Origin: Parietaria judaica
Lineage: Eukaryota > Streptophyta > Magnoliopsida > Rosales > Urticaceae
Assembly: GCA_954871525.1 (NCBI GenBank)
Contig: OX940865.1
Span: forward strand, 19,514,420 to 19,578,419
Length of the DNA stretch: 64,000 nt
Direction of reading: 5' to 3'
In this document: piece after piece, positions 34,401 through 47,522 of the stretch
How positions within the stretch are numbered: the first letter of the stretch is position 1
Layout: the number at the start of each line of letters is the position of its first letter
The notes under the pieces: model-generated
Database searches by the model: none
Told to the model about the DNA's origin: nothing
Seen by the model: only the letters and a program-made list of their open reading frames with translations
Program-made: the position numbers and the translations under genes

Positions 34401-36511
34401 TGTTGACATAATTAATTAAGTCTTTTTTTAGTATGTATTCAAAACCAAGATTCTACAATTAAAAACTACATGTCTGACTTTGTACATGTATTTAATGTTA
34501 GATAATTGATTATTTAATGTTTGATAGTTAATTATGAAAATGTATAATTTATATAAATTAATGTATTATTGTTGTCACAGCGAGAGGGTCACAGAAAAGG
34601 TCCCACGTCTAGTTCAGAGCAGGAAGGACCAAAAACACCAGATCCTAAGGTGATGATTATATTAATTTTCCAAATTTTATTTAGCTTTAAATTAATTAAT
34701 AAATTATTACTATTATTTTTCCAAATAATTTTTTATAATGTTGAATTTATGCCAATAATTATCAGACGTTGAGAAGGCTGGCTCAGAATAGGGAAGCAGC
34801 TAGGAAGAGCAGGCTTAGAAAAAAGGTGAAAAAAAGTCTATCAATTTTCTATGGTTAAATAATTAATTAGGGGTCAATTATCGAATCTCCACTACCTAAT
34901 TATATATTAATTTCTATGATAATTATATTCTCATATAATTAATACTTTGGTCTAATATGTGACGTAATTTTGCAGGCTTATGTTCAGCAGTTAGAGTCAA
35001 GTAGGATCAAACTCACTCAGATTGAGCAAGAGCTCCAAAGAGCTCGAACCCAGGTATTATTTATAAATAGCGGGAAAAATATTTAAGTTTTAGTCAACTG
35101 TGTTGGCGGTTATATATTTAGATTCTTTTTGTAGTAAGAAAAAACACACTCAATTTTTGTAAAACAATAATTCTGTTAAGAATATAATAATAAAAAAATA
35201 AACATTAGTAGAAAATCCAAATCCCGTTAAAACGTTAATTGCATGTATCACTTCCACACAATTTAATTTAATTTATTAAAGTCCCTCTATGAATTTTTTT
35301 ATCAAGATACTATATCGAATTGGACGATTTACTATTTTACTGAACTGAGTACTACTACAAAATAACTTAAGTACTTATATCACTATTATAACTTATTAAA
35401 TGTCTAAATTAATATTATATATACATTATTTCAACTCTTTAAGTTTAACTATGGTATAACTAGTTTAAATTTCTTGTTTAGGGCATGTTTTTTGGTGGAG
35501 GTGCAATGTTAGGAGGAGAACAAGGCCTTCCTGTTGGTATAGGCAGTATCAGCCCCGGTAATTCTTAATTATAATTACAATATTATAAAATGAAAAATAT
35601 TATATTATATAATAAATTTCATTAGGGTTTTATATATTCTCCAAAATAATTAATTTTGTCCTATAAAAATATATAGATGCGGCGGTTTTCGACATGGAAT
35701 ACGTAAGGTGGTTGGAGGAGCACCACCGCATAATGTGCGAGCTCCGAGCGGCTGTGCAAGAGCACCTCCCGGAGAACGAGCTCCGCATCTTCGTCGACAA
35801 TTGCCTGGCTCACTACGACCAATTTTTGAGCCTCAAGACAATGGTGGCGAAAACCGACGTTTTCCATCTCGTTTCCGGCATGTGGAGGACCCCAGCTGAG
35901 CGGTGCTTCATGTGGATGGGCGGGTTCCGGCCCTCCGAGATCATCAAGGTTCTTACCGTTCCTTTGAAAACCTAATTTTACCCGAGTTAGTTATTCTCTT
36001 TTTTTTTTGTTTGTTAAGAAAGTAGTGATGATCCTCGTAGGGTATTGTCAAATTCATGCAGATAAGTACATAACTAATGTTTAGCCAAATATATCATTTG
36101 CGACAGGTGTATATTCTATATATATATATATACTTATAGGAACTTAATTAAAGTAAAAAAATACTAAATTTATAGGTCTAGATTTGATATTACATGAACG
36201 TTAAATTAGTGTAAAATGGGTGATAAAAGTGAAAACTCAGCGGGTAAGCTTGAAATGACATGTATCTAAAGAGAAGGCATTAATGAGGTACAAATGTCAT
36301 GAAGTTCTAATTATAAAGATATAATATATTATATATATATAATATTATCAAGCTGGCGATAAAATCTTGACGTGAAACGTTACATGTTGGAATATTTAAA
36401 AATGAAAGTTGTTTAAAATAATTGACATAAATAGGGTTTCCAAAATCAGGTCAAGTTTGGTAAACCACGTCCATAAAGCTAATATCTGTTACTACATCTT
36501 TACGGTGTATG

Positions 36512-36552
<41 letters not shown>

Positions 36553-39500
36553 CTTGCACGGCTAAATCTCTTACATTGTGTGTCACTTTCTCTTTCTAAA
36601 ATTGGCAAAGATCAAATGGGAACAAAATGGCTTTGTTTTCTTGCTCATCTTGATCTTTGGTTTCTAGCAAATAAATAACAAAAATAATAACCATGCATCT
36701 GAAAATACTTACACGCTATCTCTTTCATAACATAACCACCAGAGCTTTGGTCCCAAAAATATATAATATCTATCTATCCCCTAAATATCAGCTATACATA
36801 GATATGCTTCTTAGATTAAATTACTGTGTTTATCCGAATAATTTTGTCAAGTTACACAATAATTTTATATTTTATCAAGACTCAAGAGTTAACCTACTCT
36901 TAGCTGGAAATTGTACCCTCAAATTTACCTTTTTTACCTTATATTTCCAAAGTTTTCAATATTTTACCCTCTTTTTTATATGTATACAAAAAATTATGTA
37001 CTATGCTTACACAACTTATGAAGATTTGTATGATGATTCATGATATTCTTAGATGGACATTGTATAGATGTTTTTAATTATATTAATTCATATCAAAGTG
37101 ATTATTTTTTTATTATTAATTAAACGTCTATGCAGATCATTCTAAGCCAGATAGAGCCATTATCGGAGCAGCAAATACTTGGCATTTGTGGGTTGCAGCA
37201 ATCGACACAAGAAGCTGAAGAGGCGCTTTCGCAAGGCCTCGACGCGCTGAACCAATCTCTCTCGGACACCATAACCTCCGATTCCCTAAGCTGCCCTCCC
37301 AACATGGCCAACTACATGGGACAAATGGCCTTGGCCATGAATAAGCTCTCCACTCTCGAGGGTTTCGTCAGACAGGTACGTCTTTACTCTATATAGTAGG
37401 TGCACTTTATCTCTGAACTTACGTTTTCGGCCCCTATACCCTTTATCTTAGTTAAAACAGTAGTACATGATAAAAAATGACAAAATGTGTTAACTCGTGC
37501 ATATTACACACACGTATACATATATGACTTGTTTGAAGGCATTTTCAATAATTTTATCATTTACCTTCCTACCATTTCGCGGGATTGGATTCGTTGATTG
37601 CTTCATGTTAGCATCATAATCTTATCCTTAACTTCTTATAAACTATTCGAGAGAGAACTTTCCCGTCGAGCATGTATTTATTTGTGCACAAATTCTTAAC
37701 ATTTCTTTTAAAAATATGGGCATCAACTTATAGCCAATAACTCTATGAGTAATAGTCTCACTCACTCTCACACATTTGACATAAAAATATAGAAAAAGTT
37801 AAGGGTGATGTATTTAGTACTAGTAACATGAATATTATATGAGGGCAAAAGCTAGGGTTTCTGTTAGGGTTTGGAAAGGTGGTCCTCGATCGAAGTATCG
37901 TGATCATCATATCCTTCTGTATATGGGACTGAAATGTGGGACCCTCATGATTAGGAATAGGAATCTCTTCCTTCTTTTGGCTTGGAAAAAACCTACCACC
38001 CTTTCTTGAACCACTCCAATGTGTCTCTCTCTAGAGAGGGCCGTCTTGGTGGTTACAACTTACAAGGAATCTGCACATATACATATACACACATATGTAT
38101 ATATATATATATATATATCGTGAAATATTGTCCATGGAATGGGACGTTTGCTCCATGATCCTTATAAGATGCCCATGTTTTGTACTATAGGCTAAATATA
38201 GGGTTTCCCATTATAGGAAGTGCTAGGAACCAAGGAGTAAAAGGTAGTTCTTTGAGTTAGTCTAAAATAATTATTCAAAATATACATTTATTCACTTCTT
38301 TATTTAAATATTATGATACCAAAACTACGATAGTAAATGACATTATGATATATATATATATAGACTTCCAAGGTTTTATTGATTGATCAATAATTAATCA
38401 TATAATATCAAAGCCAATAATGAAAAGGTACTTCTTAGAGTTGGTAATAAAAAATAAAAAATATTTTGTCTAACAAAATATTAGTTAATAATTTACTTAT
38501 TTAATTAACAGTATTTTTTAATTATGATTTATATATAATATATAAATGGACCTTTTTGTTGATTGATTAAGAACAATACGTGTGTTGAATTGTATTCAGT
38601 TTTTTTGTTTGTTTTGTTTTGGGGTCTAAATGTTATTAAATTAAGTTATATTGTGTTAGGTCTGCCTTAGTACTAGTAGTACAATTTTTCAACCATTTCA
38701 CTAAAAAAAAACTCATTAGTGTATTAATTAATTCCTACAATGATACCTTTCCTCTAATTAATAAACTATTCTTTATAAAAATTAAAACCAATGCATACAA
38801 ATTTGTCTTCTATATCTATGTCCATGTTTTTCTTATAGCTGTTCACACCTATGACCTATAGCTTAGCAAGCCCTAAGGTAATAGACCATATTTTAAAAAA
38901 ATGATCCATGTAAAAATTGATTTCTATATATATTTATAGTATATTTAATTTGGCAAAACCCTTGAAATTTCTTTAGTGAAGATGATGATTCACTATTTCA
39001 CTTAACGTGACACGTGGCGAGAGTGGGCCCCATAGTAAATGTGCATGAAGCCCATCCGTGAAATGGCCTTGATTTGGTCCATGACGAGTGAGGTCATCAT
39101 GTCAGGCTCGTAACCGTTTGACTTGGAAAAGCAAAAACTATATTCTTAAATTAAATTAATAACCTTAAATCATGTATTTTGTTGACCAATTAATGGTATA
39201 CGATAAAAAAATAATAAATAAAAACACGAAACCGTCCTTTCAAACTTGAAACTCTTCACTTATGCCACGTTAATTTTCCTTTGACCATGCATTTATTCGG
39301 TACCCAAATAATTTTTAAATGCTCATTAAGTCTAATCATATATATATATGTATATATATATATTTATACATATGAGTAACCTTGCAAATACAGTATAAAA
39401 CCTGAATTATATTACAAAATTCAGGTAGATTCCGAATAAAAAAATTAAGATTTACGTAAAAACAGAACTTGAATATTATGATTACGAGTGTTTTATTTTA

Positions 39501-40114
39501 ATTTCTTAGTATATAACAATTTAGATTTACTCGAAATCAAGATCGAACCGTACATAGTTAGGTGCAGTTTATGTAATTTAGAAATCAAAATCAAGATGTG
39601 CTTGGTCTATTGGTAACAAGTACATCATTTAAGACATTAGAGGTTTTGACTTCGAGTCACCATGGGGTAAGAGTGAAATCCAAAGATCCTTTTATATATA
39701 TATATATATATATAAAAGAATTCGGACCCGTATTTATAGTGTTATAATCCGAAAAAGGTGGATAGTAGAAGATATGATAATCATAATTTAAGCCGACTGA
39801 TCTCCTTCATTGTCAATTTTTTTTTTTTTTTGAAGGGATCTTCGTAGTCAATTTAATGTAATACAATATAGGTTCTTTTGCATTAAATATTAAGTTCAAT
39901 TCTTATTCTCTTCATAGTTTCAAGAGATCAACTAATGTATTTGTATATTTGTAATTTGCAGGCGGATAATCTTAGGCACCAAACCATTCACCGGCTGCAA
40001 CAAATCCTGACGACACGCCAATCCGCTCGATGTCTGCTTGCGATTGCTGAGTATTTCCACCGCCTTCGAGCGCTGAGCTCTCTTTGGCTCGCTCGTCCCA
40101 GGCCAGACCAGTGA
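31449..40114 (+). CDS. TGA-type bZIP transcription factor, TGA9/TGA10-like (552 aa, 11 exons)
   Basis: Exons: 31449-31714, 32512-32651, 33441-33526, 33621-33839, 34581-34649, 34766-34825, 34976-35053, 35482-35557, 35677-35948, 37136-37375, 39962-40114; all introns are GT-AG and phases agree. The N-terminal half is His/Gln/Asn-rich (HHHHH at ~18; six Asn at ~205) with the clade signatures DLGELDQALFLYLDGQ (~105) and LNIFPSQPMHVEP (~150). The bZIP basic region is at 261-280 with N268-x7-R276; zipper leucines are 286, 293 and 300. A DOG1/TGA domain covers ~335-545 (YVRWLEEHHRI, WMGGFRPSEIIK, ALSSLWLARPRPDQ). Such factors bind TGACG/as-1 sites in the nucleus; TGA9/TGA10 work with CC-type glutaredoxins in anther development. 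The choice between TGA9 and TGA10 is not secure. Intron 10 is large (2.6 kb). Confidence 0.93.
31668..32400 (+). repeat. repeated copies of the exon 1/intron 1 junction inside intron 1
   Basis: The end of exon 1 (gtcaccgtcctcttcc, then atcggaaacttcatgtaatt across the donor) recurs in degraded form through intron 1. There is an exact 20-mer at 31921-31940, a copy with gtgtaattattatcc at ~32122, a copy atcatgaaattattt at ~32328, and several copies of caatcgtcaccttcctctt and caattcatttctta. Units are ~110-220 bp apart. Confidence 0.8.
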
Positions 40115-40433
40115 TAACAGCAACCTTGAAAAGCCTTTTCAAAGCTTTAACATGATCCTATTTCTTAAACGATCTCTCCTCATCTATATACACACATACT
40201 AATAGTTGCATGATATTATCGTTATTGATAGTTATTTATTTCCCTTTGAATCAGTATTGTCATGATCTCTTTAATTTCAACACACATACTTAGATTATCA
40301 TAATGTAAATACGTAGTTTTACCAGCCAGACGAATATTTAATTACTAGGAGGTAAAAGTTACTCATGAAATCATGTCTCGATCTTCACAATTGATCTAGA
40401 AGAACATCTTTTTCTTTGGTTGTTATTTATTGA

Positions 40434-40486
<53 letters not shown>

Positions 40487-41032
40487 GCTGTCTTTTCTGA
40501 CCAAGAATAAATGAACATTGTGAAGAAAACATGGATCGGTTTTGACAAAAAAAAAAAAAGCAAAAAAACGGTGGTGGTTATAACATATATATCCCTGTGT
40601 CTGTATGTGTGTTTGAATAATATTATAAAGTTTGTATTTTCGTAAGGGTTTGGGAGAATAATGTGAAAAGGGTAATTAAAGATTTTCAACTAGTATATGA
40701 ATATTATAATATATGCATGTATGATATAAAGTTTGTATTTTTGTATGGGGTTTGGGAGAATAATGTGAAAATGGTATATAGGTGTAGGATTACTTCTATG
40801 ATTATTAATAAATTAATACATATATATGCATAATATATAAAGTTTGTATTTTTAATGGAGTTTGGGAGATAACTTATATATGAAAATTAATATATGCATG
40901 TATATATAGCGCAATCTTACATAGAGTGCATGAATATTAATGTGAATAAGGGGCGCAATTTATTGTACTAGCTAGGCTGAATAATATATAGAGTTTGTAA
41001 TATTAATGGGGTCTTGGAGTATTAATAATAAG

Positions 41033-41072
<40 letters not shown>

Positions 41073-41331
41073 TCATATATGAATAATCTAAAGTTTGTAT
41101 TTATTTTATGGGCTTGAGAGAATAATGTGAAAAGGGTAATTTATTTGCGGGGGTGTTGAGACTTAGCTCTCAAATCGGCCATGTGTTTGGCTGCAAATGC
41201 AATGCATTTTGGTGTTTGTTTGATAATTAGGTGAAGATGATGACAAATAAGTTAGTAGTCATGTTGTTAATCATCATCTACTCCTTTGGTTTGGACTTTT
41301 GCCGTTTCTATCTTCTTCCTTTTATATTCAC

Positions 41332-41368
<37 letters not shown>

Positions 41369-42371
41369 TTGAGTTTGCTAATTTTAACTCTTTTTTTCTA
41401 AATTCGATTATAAACTTATCAAATTATTACATTGTAACGCAACAGAACCAGTAATTCTATATTTTATTGAACATTAGATTTACTTTTAATTAAAATATAG
41501 TCTCATATGCGTAGTTATAAATTTACTTTCCTCATATGCGTAGTTATAAATTTACTTTCCTCATACATACTATATATTAAGACTAAATATTAGTATCCTA
41601 TAGAAAATGAAAATTTTATTTCCGATAGCACGTCGATTGCTTCATAAACAATAATACTTACACAATCAAATTCATGTGAACATAATATTTACATAATTAA
41701 ACTTCAAAAGTTAATCGATTATGAGGTGAAAATAGGCTAAATACGTCACTAAATCAAGAATTACATGACATATATATAGTTGTTTGCAATTGTTAGAAGT
41801 TAAAATCCAAAACAGAATTCATAGAATTTTCTCAATGTTAAAATCGTTCGTTTATTACCCTACTTATATAGTTCAGATCCAATGGGCTATACTTTATATT
41901 GGCTCATAATAGCAGATAAAATTGGGCTTTTCTGCCCAATCTTGAATTGAATATTTACCGAAATTACAATAATACCACTACATAGGGAAAAAAAAAAACC
42001 CGGATATTTGTGGCATAAGTATATATGTACCTAGTGCGCCAGCGTACTCCGATAAAAAACTATATCGACATCCAATTCGTTTTCATAGAGTTAAGGTGGC
42101 GGTACACATACCTTTTTAAATTAATAAAGTGTTGAGTACTTTACTTGTTGGAGTTTTAATTTAGGCGAACACATACTCGTGTAAAAAACATTAACTTGAT
42201 TTTGATGAGATCGGACCTCGATATTTTTCTTTAGTCTTTAATAATATTACGGCTATGAAAAGTGATTAGGAACACGCGAACACACTTAATATAATAGTGC
42301 TTATGCAGCAACAAATAGTCATAAAAGAAGAAAAACAAATTCATATTCGATATATCATAAATGAAAATGTT
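40115..42371. other. 3' flank of the TGA gene and intergenic DNA
   Basis: No further gene is seen. It holds a ~48-bp (AT)n run at ~40435-40482, a degenerate tandem array (see 40600-41150), a (GA)n run at ~41333-41367 and a 30-bp direct duplication at ~41503-41562 (catatgcgtagttataaattt). Confidence 0.6.
40600..41150. repeat. five degenerate ~110-bp tandem units downstream of the TGA gene
   Basis: The phrase aaagtttgtattttNNNtRNgg, then gtttgggagaataatgtgaaaa, recurs at ~40628, ~40730, ~40838, ~40986 and ~41089, separated by AT-rich spacer containing atatgcatgtata. The units are diverged, so the array is old. Confidence 0.7.
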
Positions 42372-42376
42372 TTACT

Positions 42377-42507
42377 TGTGAGAGAGAGAAGAGAGAAACT
42401 GTCGATGTATTTGGAATAATGGCAATAATACAATAATGTTTAGGTTATACTAAAGAAAAGGACTAAATAACAAATAGGAGAAAACATAGGGACTTTAAAT
42501 GCTAATA
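42377..42507 (-). repeat. 3' LTR of copia element (131 bp)
   Basis: On the plus strand it reads tgtgagagagag...aatgctaata. It differs from the other LTR by G/A and C/T. Confidence 0.93.
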
Positions 42508-42520
42508 CCGCCTCTCAAAC

Positions 42521-45500
42521 TCACGATGCTACAGCAACAAGCATTGAGAGTTTGCTAACTAAAAAACGAAAACGAGAAGATGAAAGCGCCTTGGTGAAAA
42601 GATCGGCAATTTGAACCGATGAAGAGACAAAAGGCAATGTGATGTTGTTACATTGAAAGTGGTGTCTGACCACTTGACAATCAATCTCAATGTGTTTCGT
42701 ACGTTCGTGAAACACCGTTCCTTGCAATCTGAATGGCACTCTTATTGTCGCAAAACAACGGAGTGGGCTGAGGAGAGCTAACACCCATATCTGCAAGTAG
42801 GGGTGAGCATTTTAGACCCAACCCGATGGTCCAACCCAATCCGATGGAGACCCGACCCCAATCTAACCCGCCCAATCTAACCCGCTCAAAATTGGGTCGG
42901 ATCGGGCCGGACCCGACTACTATTCGGGTCGGGGTCGGGTCCAAAACCTTGGGTCGGGTCGGGGTCTCCGACCCGACCAATATAATTAATATATTTTTCA
43001 TATTAATTTTTATTCAAGTAGTGCAATCTTTAGTCTTTAAAAAGTTCTCACTCTCAATTTTATTTACATTAAAAGACCGTTCAATCTCTCATTTTCATGT
43101 TTTACATTATTTAGAGTATGTTTGTTTGATTAAATTTATTTGGGGTATTTTTACTTGAATTTTGAGTTACATGGATGTATTTTTTTCATATTATTTTTTG
43201 TTATATAAGGATAAATTTTAATTAATCGGGCCATGGCGACCCAAACCAACCCAACCCGATTTTTATTGGGTCGGTTTGGTTCGGGCATTAAAAAATTTTG
43301 GGTCGGATCGGGCTTTTTTTTAGAAACCCGAAGTTATCGGGTCGGGTCCATAAAAAGCGTCGGGGCGGCCCAACCCAACCCATGCTCACCCCTATCTGCA
43401 AGTAACCATCGCAACCAAACAATCTCACATGTCGTAGATGCCATGGCTCGATACTCCGCTTCTGTGGACGACCGAGAGATAACATCTTGTTTCTTGCTCT
43501 TCCACGATATAAGAGAATCGCCTAGGAAAATACAGAAACCCGTGGTTGACTTGCGATCAGTGGGATCGCCAGCCCAGTCAGCATCGGTATATGCACGAAG
43601 ACCCAATGAAGAGCTCGACGATAGGAGTAGGCTTTGAAATTGAGTTCCTCGAAGAAACCGAAGAATACGAAGAACAGCGCTCCAATGAACTGTAGTAGGA
43701 GCCACAAAAAACTGACTAACCACGTGAACGGCATGAGCAATATCGGGACGCGTAATAGTTACGTAAACCAAACTACCAACAATGGCACGATACAAAGCAG
43801 GATCCGGTAAAGCTACTCCATCAGTCAAAGCATATCGAGCGTTGGTTTCAATTGGAGTATCCACCACTTTGTTGTCTGTAAGCTGTGCACGCTCAAATAT
43901 ATCAGCAATATACTTTGACTGAGATAAGATATATCCTTTCGGAGATGAAGCAACCTCGATTCCCAGAAAGTACCGTATCATTCCCAAATCCTTCATAGCA
44001 AAGCAACGAGCTAACTTTATCTTGAGACATTCAATCTCATCGTCATCATCACCAGTAATAATCATATCATCAACGTACAAAGAGAGAAGAATACGACCTT
44101 TTCCGGTGCACTTAATGAATAAAGCATAATCATGGTGACTACGAGAGAAGCCAAGTGATGTGATCACGGTAGAGAACTTCTCAAACCAAGCACGAGGCGC
44201 TTGCTTGAGACCGTAGAGGGCTTTCCGAAGCTTGCAAACTTCACCAACCTTGTGAGTGACACCGGGAGGCGGATCCATATAAACTTCTTCGTGGAGATCA
44301 CCGTTGAGAAAAGCATTTTTCACGTCCATCTGAGAGATTTTCCACCCACGAACAGAAGCAACAGCGATGAGAGTTCTAATTGTAGTCATTTTGGCAACCG
44401 GAGCAAATGTCTCTTCGTAATCCATGCCATATTGCTGAGAAAACCCCCTAGCAACGAGTCGAGCTTTGTATCTTTCAACGGATCCATCGACTTAGTTTTG
44501 ATCTTATAAACCCATCGGGAACCAATTGTGCGTTTTCCCGGTGGTAACAAAACCAAATCCCAAGTACGTGTTTGACGCAGTGCCAAAAGTTCCTCATCCA
44601 TAGCATTCTACCAAAGAGGGTCAAGAACAGCTTTCCGATAGGACGAGGGCTCAGAAATTTTATGAATAGATGTTAGGAAAGACACAAAGGAACTAGAGTA
44701 ACATGAATATGAAAAATCTGGGAGTTTAGTGGACTTACGGACCCTACTCGATGAGCGAGGTGGAGGATCCACATTCTCTAGAGCTGATTGCGAGACCACT
44801 GGTTGAGGAGGCGAATATGTGGCGGGAACAATAGTACCTGAGTTTGTTGCCTCATCACATGGAGCAACAGGAGGCTCGAGATGATCTTCATCAGTATCAA
44901 AAGGATCAATACTGACTAGATCTGATTTTGTCATATTATGGGAATTTTCTGGAACCGAAAAGTATGGAATATGTTCAAGGAAGAATACATGACGAGAGAC
45001 ATACAATTTTTGACCAATGGGATCAAAGCAACGATATCCTTTTTGACCAATCCCATAACCCAAGAAAACACACAACACAGATCGAGAAGTCAATTTACTA
45101 CGCTCAACACTAGGGCGTAGCACAAAACAAGCTGACCCAAAGACACGTAATGCGGAATAATCAGGAGACTGACCATGAATCTTTTCAAAAGGTGACAAAC
45201 CTGAGTTATGTGAAGTAGGAATTCTATTTATCAGATAAACGGAGGTCAGAACAGCTTCTCCCCAAAACACAGCTGGAACCTGAGATGATAAAAGAAGTGA
45301 TCGAGCAGTTTCAATGATATGACGATGTTTTCGTTCTGCTACACCATTTTGTTGAGGGGTATCGGTACATGAACTCTGATGAAGAGTTCCGTCAGAGCTA
45401 AGTAACCTGGAAAAATCATGAGATGTGTATTCCCCTCCTAAATCACAGCGGAAACATTTTATGACAGACGAATATTGGGTTTTGACAAGAGCTCGAAACA

Positions 45501-47259
45501 TATAAAATATATTCAGAAATTCAGAACGACGTTTCATAAGGTAAACCCAAGTGTAACGAGTGTAGTCATCAACGAAAGATACATAATAACGGGAACCCCC
45601 TTTTGTGGGCAAAGAGGAGGGTCCCCATACATCAGAGTGAATGAGATCAAAAGGTGCAGTTGATTGAGATAAACTTCTAGGAAATGGTAATGCCGAAAAT
45701 TTAGCAAGTTTACAACCACTACAATCAGACACAACATGAGTTTTCAAATTACCCAACACACCCGTAGAAACTAAAAACTTTAAACGAGATCCCGAAACAT
45801 GACCCAAACGAGAATGCCATAAGTAAAAATCAGAAGACGAACGACTCAACCGAAAAGATGACAAATCGACACTAGAAGCGGCAACACTCTCGGGCACTTT
45901 GAGTTCATCCACCACATACAGACCTCCTTCCCTATGGCCTGTCCCAATCAGCTTCTGAGCATGTGGATCCTGTACAAAACAATGAGATTTAGTGAAGATG
46001 ACAAAATAGTCAAAGTCGCACAATTTACCAACCGAAGCAAGATTCAAAGTGAGATTCGGAATATAGTAAGCATGCGGAAGGTTTAGGTGAGGTGTACGGA
46101 TAGGACCAACACCGACCAATGGCATATGATTACCATTAGCCGTTGTTATGGATACAGATGAATTTGGAGACAACGAAGAAAAACATGATTTCTCAGGAGA
46201 CATATGATCAGTAGCACCAGAATCAAGAACCCAAGTGGGAGAAGATATACCTGAAGGACCAGAGTTTTTGAGAGAGGACAAACCGACAAGGGAAGCAGCG
46301 GATAAGGCTTGAGGTTGCGAGGCGAGAAACTTTTGGAATTGCTCAATCAACGATGGATCTGATGTAGACACTTCAGCACTACTCGTTTGAAAAGCTTGAT
46401 TAGTAGATTTCCATGGAGGCTTCTGAGATACCGACGACGTGCGTCGATGCGGCTGTTTTCCTTTATTGACCAATAAAGGACATTGTCCCTTCCAATGCCC
46501 TTTTTGCTTACAAAACGCACATTCATCTATGCCCACACGAGTATTTGAGCGACTCAGATGGTTACTAGATGAACTCTGAGGGGAAGCAACAAAAACAGAT
46601 GGAACAACCGTTGAAGAAGTCTGTTTGTCAGTGCGAGTCTTCAGCCGAATCTCTTCTGCCATCAATTCATTCACAACGGAGTCAACCGAAGGCAAAGGAC
46701 TCCGGTGTAGAATGGACCCGCGTAGAGCTTCGTAGTCATCTCGAAGTGCCATCAAGAACTGAACAAGACGTTGTTCCTCTCTGAATTGGATGTAAGGCTC
46801 CACTGAACGTAAATTGGCGGGTTCGATCTGAGCCAACTCATCCCATAAAGCAGACATAGCATAGTAGAATTCCTGGATCGACGAATCATCTTGCTTGAGA
46901 GCCCGAATGTCAGTTTCCAATTGATAGCGTCGAGCAAAATTAGACTGAGTATACAATCTCTCAAGATGCTCCCAAACAAGCTTTGCTGTCTCAAACTTTG
47001 CCAATTGAACGCCTATCGAATGAGTCACAGAATTGTTTATCCATGTGATGATTTTCGAATTGTCGGCTTCCCAAATCTCCAGTTGCGCGTCATAAGAATC
47101 ATTCGACTTGTCAGTGGGCGGCAATTTAGTACCCAAAATATACCCCCACATAGATTTCCCCTTCAGAAAGTTCTTCATCACGTAACTCCAATACGAGTAG
47201 TTCTTTCCATCTAACTGTGCGCTAATCGACTGAAGCGAATCATCCTTTCGACTAGCCAT
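42521..47259 (-). pseudogene. copia gag-pol polyprotein, broken
   Basis: It starts at MASRKDDSLQ (47259). Order: gag with LDGKNYSYWSYVMKNFLKG and the knuckle CAFCKQKGHWKGQC; protease WVLDSGATDHM; GAG-pre-integrase HSRLGHVS; integrase HSDVWGP, CDLGGEY and QQNGVAERKHRH; RT with QMDVKNAFLNGDL and the catalytic YVDDM; RNase H with TDADWAGDPTDRKSTTG and STEAEYRA; end LSMLVAVAS. The second integrase motif is atypical (CDLGGEY where a DNGGEY-like form is usual). Lesions: TAG at 44608-44610 after DPLW, where Gln (CAG) is likely ancestral; a 1-base frameshift near 44490; the 597-bp insertion at 42798-43394; a second frameshift near 42710. Not functional in this copy. Confidence 0.92.
42798..43394. mobile_element. 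hAT-type MITE (597 bp) inserted in copia RNase H
   Basis: Terminal inverted repeats TAGGGGTGAGCAT and ATGCTCACCCCTA, with a perfect 8-bp target duplication TCTGCAAG at 42790-42797 and 43395-43402. These ends and this duplication length are those of the hAT superfamily. The subterminal ~150 bp on each side are full of gggtcggg/acccgacc repeats; the middle is AT-rich and non-coding. Being nested, it is younger than the copia element. Confidence 0.93.
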
Positions 47260-47393
47260 GACGAACAAGTACCAAACAAACCAAATCCAAACAACAAATT
47301 GACCAATCTAACAAAAGCCTCAAATTCCACAAACCCTAGGCATCAAAATCACAGAAATCGAAGCACCAGATTGCATACCAAATTCGCTATGAA

Positions 47394-47482
47394 CAGTGCT
47401 ATGAACAGTACCGAGCAGTGCGATGAACAGTGCGATGAACAGTGCCGAACAGTGCGATGAACAGTGCCGCGATGAACAGTAC
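47394..47482 (-). repeat. short repeats in copia leader
   Basis: Between PBS and gag the phrase gatgaacagtgc or a close variant (cgaacagtgc, tatgaacagtac) recurs about seven times in 90 bp on the plus strand. It lies where an RNA packaging signal would be expected; its role is unknown. Confidence 0.7.
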
Positions 47483-47510
47483 ACAGATTCACTCTTCCTC
47501 AAGATTCATG

Positions 47511-47522
47511 GCTCTGATACCA
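47511..47522 (-). other. primer binding site, initiator tRNA-Met
   Basis: On the minus strand TGGTATCAGAGC directly follows the 5' LTR. It is the usual plant copia PBS. Confidence 0.95.
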
